IMG/VR virus record: IMGVR_UViG_3300008110_000492
Coordinates: 1-45,079 of that record
Origin: a virus
Reading direction: 5' to 3' (one strand)
DNA: 45,079 bases
This document shows, piece by piece, positions 30,322 to 36,775 of the stretch. The position numbers and the translations under genes are program-made. Below the pieces are notes generated by a model. It had not been told where the DNA came from. It saw nothing but the letters and a program-made list of their open reading frames with translations, and searched no databases. Each line of letters begins with the position of its first letter. Within the stretch, counting starts at the first letter, position 1.

Positions 30322-30725
30322 ATACGCATAAAAGCGTCGTTGTGATTGTCAAATTTGTAGTGAACTAAAGACATCTGATCTTTATCCTGAATGATGAATA
30401 AAGCAGCAGAATTTGGATCAATAGACTCTGCTAATGCGATTGCTTTTCGCATTACCTCAGCAGGACCTTCTTGTTCTTCAGCGTTAAAATCTTTAAGCGC
30501 ATTCATTAATGCTTGACTCGGTAAATAGTACATCGAATCGTCAACATTTTTCGCATCAGGAATGTATACAACCGCCCCAGGGCCTTCCAGGTTGTAAAAC
30601 TTCTGGAAAAAGTCACACATATCTACGCAGATGCGCTCCATGACAAGCTTCATCATTACCTGCTCCTCTTCGCTTGGAGCAGCGAAGATCATGTTGGAGA
30701 GCATCTTTTTGCGACGTTCAGACAT
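30318..30725 (-). CDS. Conserved-looking hypothetical protein
   Basis: 135 residues, coupled by ATGA to the methyltransferase-like gene. N-terminal helix with MKLVMERICVDMCDFFQKFY, middle GAVVYIPDAKNVDD, and an end with AALFIIQDKDQMSLVHYKFD. The mixed fold has alternating strands. No family recognised. Confidence 0.6.
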   Translation of the reverse strand: MSERRKKMLSNMIFAAPSEEEQVMMKLVMERICVDMCDFFQKFYNLEGPGAVVYIPDAKNVDDSMYYLPSQALMNALKDFNAEEQEGPAEVMRKAIALAESIDPNSAALFIIQDKDQMSLVHYKFDNHNDAFMRI

Positions 30726-30751
30726 TGGATAAAAGCGAATAGTTTAGTTTA

Positions 30752-31348
30752 TCAATTAGCCTGTACTTGGTCTAGTACGGGCGTTGGCTGGGTTTTGATG
30801 AGATGCCCCAAGCCTGATCGCTTCAGAGTTTCTAGCAGCTTTGGTAAAGGCCTGTAAAGCACCACTGCTTTTTGCATGTTTCCAATTTTTTTAATGAGCT
30901 TACCGTTGTCGTCGCGCAGTTTCGTCAGTTCCCCTTGGCGAATCAAATACTCAGCAACACAGCGATAGCGTCTTTTTTCAGCTAATCCGATATCTGGATA
31001 CCGATCACAGATCGTACTAGTCTTCATGTCACTGAACGCTAGTCGAATCTGATCGGCCAGGGACAACCCCATAATAATGTCGGTTGTGCTAGTTTCATAA
31101 CTGCACACGAGTTCGAGATAACGTCTGAGATCGAGAGTCTCGAAACTGCCTATGGGAGGGATAAAGACCTCTACCTGCTGAGCAAGCGACTCTACCAGCT
31201 TATCTTTGTAGTTGCTTACGGTTACCTCGTTAATGTCTAAGTTAACAAAGCGATAGCTCTGGTAGGTGTTTAACTTGTCCTGTGTCGGTTCAAATTCAGT
31301 GATGTCGAGGACGTCTAGCCAGTCCTCAAATGTCTTGCTGCTCATCAC
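30752..31348 (-). CDS. Hypothetical protein, possible DNA-binding C-terminus
   Basis: 198 residues. N-terminal acidic part, a helical middle (DLRRYLELVCSYETSTTDII), and a C-terminal region resembling a winged-helix (RYRCVAEYLIRQGELTKLRD followed by KLIKKIGNMQKAVVLYRPLP). It overlaps the upstream gene by 23 nt. Regulator role is speculative. Confidence 0.55.
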   Translation of the reverse strand: MMSSKTFEDWLDVLDITEFEPTQDKLNTYQSYRFVNLDINEVTVSNYKDKLVESLAQQVEVFIPPIGSFETLDLRRYLELVCSYETSTTDIIMGLSLADQIRLAFSDMKTSTICDRYPDIGLAEKRRYRCVAEYLIRQGELTKLRDDNGKLIKKIGNMQKAVVLYRPLPKLLETLKRSGLGHLIKTQPTPVLDQVQAN

Positions 31349-31589
31349 TCTGTAGGTTTTGCTGCAGTTTAGCCAATTTTTGTCGGTTGTCCCACTGTTT
31401 CATGTGATCGAGTTTGAGGGCATACTCGCAGTATTCGCGTTCGTCCGTAAAATGCTCTTCAATACTCGTAAGTCGATGCCAGAAATCACCATAAATCTCT
31501 TTAAGGTGTGCTCTGCACTTCGAAAGCGACCCACCATAATTCTCTGCTTCCCATAAAGACTTAGCAAAAAGCCTCTGCTGATGGGTCAT
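31326..31589 (-). CDS. Small helical hypothetical protein
   Basis: 87 residues from ATG 31589. Longer frame extensions upstream are open but run into the divergent gene region and look non-coding. MTHQQRLFAKSLWEAENYGG, then GDFWHRLTSIEEHFTDEREY and a basic helix. No family recognised. Confidence 0.55.
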   Translation of the reverse strand: MTHQQRLFAKSLWEAENYGGSLSKCRAHLKEIYGDFWHRLTSIEEHFTDEREYCEYALKLDHMKQWDNRQKLAKLQQNLQSDEQQDI

Positions 31590-31667
31590 TAACTTAAATT
31601 TAAGGCTGTGGGTAGACACAGAAGCGAGAAACTCGCTAAACTCCTCAATAAACGGGTATTTTTGACC

Positions 31668-31796
31668 ATGCGCAGACCCATTACCTACGCCGAGCTGATC
31701 CTGATCCTCATTCTGGTGCCCGCAACCTTTGTCGGGGTTCATAAGCTGCACGGGTTTATCGCAGATAGAATCAGTATAGAAGTTAAATGGAAGTAG
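31668..31796 (+). CDS. Tiny single-pass membrane protein
   Basis: 42 residues from ATG 31668. ITYAELILILILVPATFVGV is a strong membrane helix, with a basic N-terminus and a short C-terminal tail. The frame is open further upstream, but that part overlaps the divergent gene. Next gene starts five bases after the stop. A lysis or envelope role is possible. Confidence 0.5.
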   Translation: MRRPITYAELILILILVPATFVGVHKLHGFIADRISIEVKWK

Positions 31797-31800
31797 TAAA

Positions 31801-32385
31801 TTGGGCGCTTCAAAGCCACAGACTGTAGAGTACGCGCTGCCTTCCTCTAAGGAAATCGCAAAGGCTGGGCTGGCCCCGAAACAATTTCTACAGGTTACCC
31901 CAAAAGAATCTTTTCAACTAGGAGGTGAATACGGTAAATACTTAACCGATGAGGTAAACCGGTTAAGCCAATTAAATGCGCAAGCATTTGGTTCACCAAG
32001 CGAACTTGGCGCTTTGTCTCGTGAGCGGGACGCTATGCGGACGGCTGCTTACGCAGCTTCCATGCCTCGTGGAGATGCGTACATCTCAGGACCTTCTTAT
32101 GGCAACTCTTATGACACCGAAGAGAGTAATCCATTTGAACAAATTCGAGATTTGACGCAGACTACATATGCCCGTGCTTTAGAGGATGCGGCAGAAAAAC
32201 GCGCTTTTGCTGATTCTGGCGCTGAAGCTGCTTTATTACGTCAACCTTATAATCCTATATTTGAGAAATTTGCAAGCGGTGACTACGAAGGCCCGTATCC
32301 AGTTTCACAATCAAGAGTTGACACCTTAAAAGCTCAGCGACGTCGTCGGCGCCGCGAGCGAGAGCGTCGTAGTGCAATGGCTTAA
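31801..32385 (+). CDS. Hypothetical basic-tailed protein, possible virion protein
   Basis: 194 residues, TTG start behind GGAAGTAG. Mostly helical/disordered with repeated Ala, Tyr, Pro and Ser; the C-terminus is a run of Arg (about residues 177-190) that could bind DNA. Stop is followed by the next ATG within two bases. Composition resembles the protein at 35338; both may be internal virion proteins. Confidence 0.55.
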   Translation: MGASKPQTVEYALPSSKEIAKAGLAPKQFLQVTPKESFQLGGEYGKYLTDEVNRLSQLNAQAFGSPSELGALSRERDAMRTAAYAASMPRGDAYISGPSYGNSYDTEESNPFEQIRDLTQTTYARALEDAAEKRAFADSGAEAALLRQPYNPIFEKFASGDYEGPYPVSQSRVDTLKAQRRRRRRERERRSAMA

Positions 32386-32386
32386 A

Positions 32387-32560
32387 ATGGCGTCACCTTA
32401 TGATCCTGTTGAACGCTCCCAGGAGCGCACCAACTGGGAGCTAGCGGTACAAATGGCTAACAACTGGCGCCGAATGCTGGATGTGCCAGAAGTCAATTAT
32501 CCTTATCCGGGGAGCCCTCGAGATCCGCTGCGCATGTTACCTCCTGTGGTCTCGGGTTAA
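32387..32560 (+). CDS. Small hypothetical protein
   Basis: 57 residues from ATG 32387. MASPYDPVERSQERTNWELA, then NNWRRMLDVPEVNYPYPGSP. Helix plus Pro-rich tail. Its end overlaps the opposite-strand Phd/YefM-like gene by 68 nt. A GTG at 32372 is less likely. Confidence 0.5.
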   Translation: MASPYDPVERSQERTNWELAVQMANNWRRMLDVPEVNYPYPGSPRDPLRMLPPVVSG

Positions 32561-32792
32561 GATCTCCAGGTTGAGCCTCGCCTACGTACTCAACTGGTAG
32601 TGGGAAGGGGTTCATAGCTGGTTCATCAACCCACTCTTGATACGTGTCCGCGAGCACGGAATATTCCTCATAAGGAATTAACATGAAATCTCCGTGCTCG
32701 GTCTGCAGCTTGTAAAACGCCTTGTTATCACTGATATCAGCCATGACGGCATCAAAATCGCTTTCTAGCTGTTGGAGCGTAATGACCTTCAT
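32493..32792 (-). CDS. Phd/YefM-like antitoxin-type protein
   Basis: 99 residues. MKVITLQQLESDFDAVMADI, then FYKLQTEHGDFMLIPYEEYS and DTYQEWV follow the Phd/YefM antitoxin N-terminal fold: a beta hairpin and two helices that bind operator DNA, ending in I/L-I-P-x-x-E-Y. The C-terminus is a Pro-rich acidic tail. No toxin partner is adjacent, so it is an orphan, possibly a host-toxin neutraliser or a repressor. Confidence 0.65.
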   Translation of the reverse strand: MKVITLQQLESDFDAVMADISDNKAFYKLQTEHGDFMLIPYEEYSVLADTYQEWVDEPAMNPFPLPVEYVGEAQPGDLNPRPQEVTCAADLEGSPDKDN

Positions 32793-32832
32793 GAATAAGA
32801 AGACGGTTCCACCAAGCTTAACAGCTTTTATA

Positions 32833-33507
32833 TCAGCGGTTTGACACAGAGCCGAAATCTGAAAAGTCTAACGCAATATCCATAACACTTCCAAAATCAA
32901 GAGCCTGATCAACCGTCTCTGTTACAAACCTCCAATCGGTCGTACCTACAAGTATTGAAATAGAATACGTTGTTTCTAAGTATCGAATGTCGTTAGTTAT
33001 CAGGAAGAGATATGTACCTGGCGCTAACTCAGTGTTCGGATAGTCCGAAGACGGTTCGTCAACGTTTTCATAATCAATGGCCCCTGACGTGTAAACATAA
33101 CCCTGATTATTAATAGGAAGCTCTTCTCGCCGACTAACGTCTTCTAACCTATAAAAAGCCAGCAGAGTATTCTTGTTTGTGTTATTTTCGTAACTAAATT
33201 GACTAAAGTTTTGTGTGAATTGGATAGATTTTGGACTTAATAAACGAATTTTATAAAAGGTGGTCTGTCGTCTACTCAGGCCACCGTGTGTATTGTTTAG
33301 CGTGACCGTTCTAAATACAGTAGAGAAGTCGCCAAGATCAATAGGGTTATACAGGGAGTCGCCAGGAGAACTGGGAAGTGGGTCAGAACCATAATATGAA
33401 GTTGGTCCATAAGCTGTCGGCCCAGTTCCCCCGGTCGGATATGACTCAACAGAGCCTAAATTAAAAAACCCAAGATTATTCGGGATTGTCGTTAGAAATC
33501 TCGCCAT
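32833..33507 (-). CDS. PPC-like beta-sandwich protein
   Basis: 224 residues. N-terminal Gly/Pro/Tyr/Ser-rich leader (residues 20-50), then YNPIDLGDFSTVFRTVTLNN, FYKIRLLSPKSIQFTQNFSQ, LLAFYRLEDV and ELAPGTYLFLITNDIRYLET, matching a bacterial pre-peptidase C-terminal type sandwich (N-x-I-D-L-G ... Y-x-I/F-x-L ... L-A-P-G-T-Y). Such domains bind sugars or surfaces. A virion-surface role is possible. Confidence 0.55.
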   Translation of the reverse strand: MARFLTTIPNNLGFFNLGSVESYPTGGTGPTAYGPTSYYGSDPLPSSPGDSLYNPIDLGDFSTVFRTVTLNNTHGGLSRRQTTFYKIRLLSPKSIQFTQNFSQFSYENNTNKNTLLAFYRLEDVSRREELPINNQGYVYTSGAIDYENVDEPSSDYPNTELAPGTYLFLITNDIRYLETTYSISILVGTTDWRFVTETVDQALDFGSVMDIALDFSDFGSVSNR

Positions 33508-33841
33508 CTTGCATATTTAAGCCCGTATACAACCCATTGGTTCTACCGGATTCTTGATACTTTTCTTCCATTATAATAGCTCGGTGCGGATAAAAACCTT
33601 CACCTTCCATGGTTTTAATAAGTTCATAGTTGATGCGCTTTTCAAGGCAGCGTAACTCTAAAGAAGCCTCCATGATGTCATCGTAATAGGAGGTGTAGTA
33701 GCACTTGTCTCCTACTTGGATGCAGCCGAAATACTGCTTCTCAGGAAGATGGTAATTGGTTGGAAGGACTTGACTCCGCTTGTGCGTGGGTTTCTCGGTA
33801 GTGCTGGAAGATGTTGCCATGGTTGAGCTTGATTTCTCCAA
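33476..33841 (-). CDS. Hypothetical protein
   Basis: 121 residues from ATG 33841, or 114 from ATG 33820. Both overlap the upstream HNH-type gene by 80-100 nt in another frame. Core YFGCIQVGDKCYYTSYYDDI, then LELRCLEKRINYELIKTMEG. The first 20 residues are Ser/Thr-rich and may be non-native. No family recognised. Confidence 0.5.
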   Translation of the reverse strand: MEKSSSTMATSSSTTEKPTHKRSQVLPTNYHLPEKQYFGCIQVGDKCYYTSYYDDIMEASLELRCLEKRINYELIKTMEGEGFYPHRAIIMEEKYQESGRTNGLYTGLNMQDGEISNDNPE

Positions 33842-34541
33842 TTCTAAGAGGTTCTAGATGATCCGTGAACTCACGGATGTGTAAATGGCGCGGATTGCAA
33901 CAAAATTTTTCGCAAGTCGGATTGGCAAAGACGCGGTACTTACCTGTATAGCCACGGCTCAGCCAGAAGGCAACCCGTGAAGCTGACTGGGTTTTACCCG
34001 TGTGGAACGGCGATGGGAAGTAAGCGGTCGACTCAGTCTGGTTTTTACGCGTAGAACCTGTCCAGGGCCAGCACTCGTCCTCCCCACGGATCTCAACCTG
34101 CTCCCAGAAGCGTTTAACCTGCCAATACCAAGCTACGTCAAAATTCGTGACGTCGATGGAGCAGCGACCATTTTTAATCTCCTCCACACAGTCCAGGCAT
34201 TCTCCCATGATGCCAAAGTTTCCCTTGTGCCCTGGGGAGTCGCGGCGGTGCCACGGACATTCAATTTGATTTGCCACGTGGACTGCTAGGTTGTACTCGC
34301 GTGCTTCTTCAGGATAGCGGGAAGAGAGGCGTTTGCAAACCTCAAGGACGGTAGCCCAGAAGAGGTCGGAATCGATCGTCTGCTTTGTCTCATCTATATC
34401 CTTGTAAGTCTCACCCGCACAGATCCGCCTTGACGTGTGGTAGGGGACTTTGTATTTGCGGGATAGGTCCAGGACCCGCTGCCCCTCCTGCCGCCCCTCC
34501 TGGCGCCGGGGTTTAGGCAGTAAGGAGAGGTACAGAGCGAC
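33741..34541 (-). CDS. HNH-type endonuclease, downstream part (frame-shifted)
   Basis: The minus-strand frame is open from 34541 with no ATG/GTG/TTG start until a GTG at 34277, yet reads sensible protein before that (RVLDLSRKYKVPYHTSRRIC, then TIDSDLFWATVLEVCKRLSS). It carries one CW-x(n)-C-C-N-P-R-H-L-H nuclease module: CWPWTGSTRKNQTESTAYFP through KFCCNPRHLH. The upstream part of the same gene is in the adjacent frame (34394-34801) and the change falls between about 34490 and 34520. Taken together they make one protein of about 350 residues with two such modules. Confidence 0.65.
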   Translation of the reverse strand, partial: VALYLSLLPKPRRQEGRQEGQRVLDLSRKYKVPYHTSRRICAGETYKDIDETKQTIDSDLFWATVLEVCKRLSSRYPEEAREYNLAVHVANQIECPWHRRDSPGHKGNFGIMGECLDCVEEIKNGRCSIDVTNFDVAWYWQVKRFWEQVEIRGEDECWPWTGSTRKNQTESTAYFPSPFHTGKTQSASRVAFWLSRGYTGKYRVFANPTCEKFCCNPRHLHIREFTDHLEPLRIGEIKLNHGNIFQHYRETHAQAESSPSNQLPSS

Positions 34542-34801
34542 TTACGGATCGCAACACAAGACTCATCTGGGCGGAACTGACCGGACATTCCCAGAAGGAG
34601 GGGCCTGACGTCTGCCCCCTTGTACCGGAGCGTCTGGGGCTGATTCGTGCTGAAACCACTGAAAGCACGGTGCTTTGACCGGTCCAGGCGCCAGCATTTT
34701 TCCTTCCCGTAGAGGCGTAAGCAGACCTCGATGCTCTTGGCGAACGAGATCTGGTCCTCCGCAGTGAGATCCGCGTCCCTGAACAAGGCGAAGAGCGTCA
34801 T
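34394..34801 (-). CDS. HNH-type endonuclease, upstream part (frame-shifted)
   Basis: 135 residues as read, genuine up to about residue 100. LTAEDQISFAKSIEVCLRLY, CWRLDRSKHRAFSGFSTNQP, and SLCTSPYCLNP form the first HNH-like module: Cys-Trp, a central helix, then C-x3-Y-C-x-N-P. After that the reading turns into Arg/Gly-rich low-complexity, while the other frame continues the protein. A clear sigma-70 promoter stands just upstream. Confidence 0.65.
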   Translation of the reverse strand: MTLFALFRDADLTAEDQISFAKSIEVCLRLYGKEKCWRLDRSKHRAFSGFSTNQPQTLRYKGADVRPLLLGMSGQFRPDESCVAIRKSLCTSPYCLNPGARRGGRRGSGSWTYPANTKSPTTRQGGSVRVRLTRI

Positions 34802-34822
34802 GAGGCGTTGAGATTCAGATCG

Positions 34823-34851
34823 AGCTTAGCCCTGGATCCCTGTGTTGTCAA
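34823..34851 (-). promoter_or_regulatory. Sigma-70 promoter for the frame-shifted HNH gene
   Basis: On the minus strand a perfect TTGACA, a 17-nt spacer, and TAAGCT. The transcript would begin about 15 nt before the ATG at 34801. Confidence 0.6.
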
Positions 34852-34916
34852 GCGTCTTCATGTACAGCCAAATATAACAGCGCATCCCTCTCTTTAATTA
34901 TTTCTTTGAGAGTTGT

Positions 34917-34961
34917 GGTTAGAAGATGGGTGTATATTTTATGTACACCCAAACTCTAACC
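34917..34961 (-). other. Long inverted repeat in an otherwise empty 300-nt gap
   Basis: The gap 34802-35097 holds no gene I can support. In it, GGTTAGA / TCTAACC (7 bp) and TGGGTGTA / TACACCCA (8 bp) stack around a 3x3 internal loop, with a 9-nt A/T-rich loop. There is no T-run on either strand, so it is not a standard terminator. It could be a protein-binding site, an RNA hairpin, or part of a replication origin. Confidence 0.55.
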
Positions 34962-35097
34962 TCATCGCACTAGCTCCGATACGCAAGGGGGTAAACGCGG
35001 TTAATAAAACGTGTCGACGAGATCCCTTGCAGCGCAGTTAGTTACAGGGCTATAGCACTGAATCTCTCATAACCCTCACTCAGACCCATGAGTCTCA

Positions 35098-35283
35098 TTA
35101 CGACTCCGGCCTGATGCGGTAGCAATCCTCGTACTGATCGGCGTACGTAATGGCGACGTGATACGGCTCGACATACCGGCACATCGAGCCCCCTGGGGTG
35201 CACACGCGGTGGACTTGATTACCGTGCAGATCTTCCCCAAATTCAATAGTCGTACCATTCTCCAAGGTTTGAATGACTTGCAT
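35098..35283 (-). CDS. Small hypothetical protein
   Basis: 61 residues. MQVIQTLENGTTIEFGEDLH, then YVEPYHVAITYADQYEDCYR. Beta-type with conserved-looking aromatic and Cys positions. It diverges from the gene at 35338. I recall similar small proteins in cyanophages. Function unknown. Confidence 0.6.
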   Translation of the reverse strand: MQVIQTLENGTTIEFGEDLHGNQVHRVCTPGGSMCRYVEPYHVAITYADQYEDCYRIRPES

Positions 35284-35337
35284 TGATACATTTTATTTGC
35301 CAGTGTTACTATTGTAAAAGAGGATTGTTGTAATTAA

Positions 35338-36294
35338 ATGGCCGGATTTAATCCGCACGGTGGAACAAAAGGGCCGAGCACTGGTGTACTCGGGCAGTTT
35401 CTCCAAAATCTTGCCAGGGGTGCAAAAGCAATGGTTACCCCATCCACCGGCTACGAAGGCTGGCTAAATGCCCCAGTCCTGCCACGCAAGCCCTCGGACA
35501 TGGGTCCAAAACAAGACATCTACGAGCAGCCTGGAGTTGGATTTTTCAACCGAACAACAGGGGATTTCCTTGGAAGAGGTTCACGCCCAGCCGCACCTGG
35601 CGCCACCACCCCATTAGTTTCTGGTCTTGATCGCTCTGGAGCAGTAGATCGGACAAAATCTGATCTTTATAAGCAGTACGCACAAACTCCAGAAGGTCAG
35701 TTTGAGCGCTACTTCCAAACTCAAGAGATGGCGCCATACTTTGGCAGCAGTTTCCAAGGTAAGGGTGCACCTACTTCCACTCAAGCCATGCTTGATCTGG
35801 CAGCACAAGCAACCGCGCCGACCACAGCACCGCTCGCCTCTTTCTATGCGGCTCAGAGCGCTGCCGGTCGCGGTAGCATGGATGAGATCATCTCCGCGAT
35901 GGGCTACAAAGGCACGCCGATGGAGCAGTGGGCAAAAGCCAATCCAATGCTGGCTTTCCGTGAATTCAATGCGAAGTTCCCGGCCGGACAACTTACTCAG
36001 GGGCCTACACCTGCCTTACCAGGTACTCCGATGGGCGAGGGTGATACCGCTGGGCAACGCGCTTTAGAGGCTGCACAGTACCAGCTTTCTGGTGATGAGC
36101 CTGCGTCGGTTCGTCAACGTGCAGACAACTTCGTTGCCGGTATCGGCAATCCTGTTACGCCAACCGAAGCCTTAAATCAAGGTGCAGCGATTGATGCCAA
36201 CCGTGGTGCTGAGTATCTTCGCGAAGCACAGAAAATGAAAACACAAGGTTATCAGCAATTCCTTCCTACAAGTCAGTCTCTTTTCGGATCATGA
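35338..36294 (+). CDS. Putative internal virion protein
   Basis: 318 residues, rich in Ala, Gly, Pro, Gln and Thr; mostly helical segments joined by disordered loops (LGQFLQNLARGAKAM; DLYKQYAQTPEGQFERYFQT; SMDEIISAMGYKGTPMEQWA). No enzyme motif. Composition is like phage internal or injected proteins. Its stop overlaps the next start (ATGA). Confidence 0.55.
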   Translation: MAGFNPHGGTKGPSTGVLGQFLQNLARGAKAMVTPSTGYEGWLNAPVLPRKPSDMGPKQDIYEQPGVGFFNRTTGDFLGRGSRPAAPGATTPLVSGLDRSGAVDRTKSDLYKQYAQTPEGQFERYFQTQEMAPYFGSSFQGKGAPTSTQAMLDLAAQATAPTTAPLASFYAAQSAAGRGSMDEIISAMGYKGTPMEQWAKANPMLAFREFNAKFPAGQLTQGPTPALPGTPMGEGDTAGQRALEAAQYQLSGDEPASVRQRADNFVAGIGNPVTPTEALNQGAAIDANRGAEYLREAQKMKTQGYQQFLPTSQSLFGS

Positions 36295-36617
36295 TGATTG
36301 ACAACGCTTTTCCAGTGCAGATGGGTGGGAATGGTGACACTATTGGTTTTTTACGCGAGTATCTAGGAGGATTTCAAAATTATCAACAAGAAGGAACAGA
36401 TATTCCCTCTCAGGCATTCAGTACTGAATATGGTCAAGAGCAAGGGGGGCCTTTAATTTCACGCACTATTCGCTATTCTCCGCCAAACGCAATACTTAAA
36501 ACCCCGCATCTTGATTCTCCCTACATGGATCAATTGCTTGAACGAGGTTTTAAACCACTCAAGCCTCCGACTTCAGCTCCAGCACCCAAAGGCCCTCAAC
36601 TACCTTATTTTCTTTGA
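36291..36617 (+). CDS. Hypothetical protein coupled to the internal-protein gene
   Basis: 108 residues, Pro/Gln/Gly-rich with few helices (MMIDNAFPVQMGGNGDTIGF, then LISRTIRYSPPNAILKTPHL and a Pro-rich C-terminus). Translated together with the gene before it. No family recognised. Confidence 0.55.
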   Translation: MMIDNAFPVQMGGNGDTIGFLREYLGGFQNYQQEGTDIPSQAFSTEYGQEQGGPLISRTIRYSPPNAILKTPHLDSPYMDQLLERGFKPLKPPTSAPAPKGPQLPYFL

Positions 36618-36619
36618 TC

Positions 36620-36775
36620 GTGCCAACACAGCTCATCAAAAAATACACTGAAGAGTTTGCCAAGTGGCTGCGCAATCAAGAGTCATACGATGACTTTCCA
36701 TACGGAACTGAGCCAATCCCTGGCGACAAAACCTGGTGTAAGAAGTGTAAGGTCTGCAAGAAAACTAAAGACTAA
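36620..36775 (+). CDS. Tiny Cys-cluster protein
   Basis: 51 residues from GTG 36620. The N-terminal helix (VPTQLIKKYTEEFAKWLRNQ) is followed by an end with WCKKCKVCKKTK: three Cys in C-x2-C-x2-C spacing among Lys, a possible single-zinc binder. It starts two bases after the previous stop and ends overlapping the opposite-strand primase stop by three bases. Too short for routine gene calling. Confidence 0.5.
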   Translation: MPTQLIKKYTEEFAKWLRNQESYDDFPYGTEPIPGDKTWCKKCKVCKKTKD

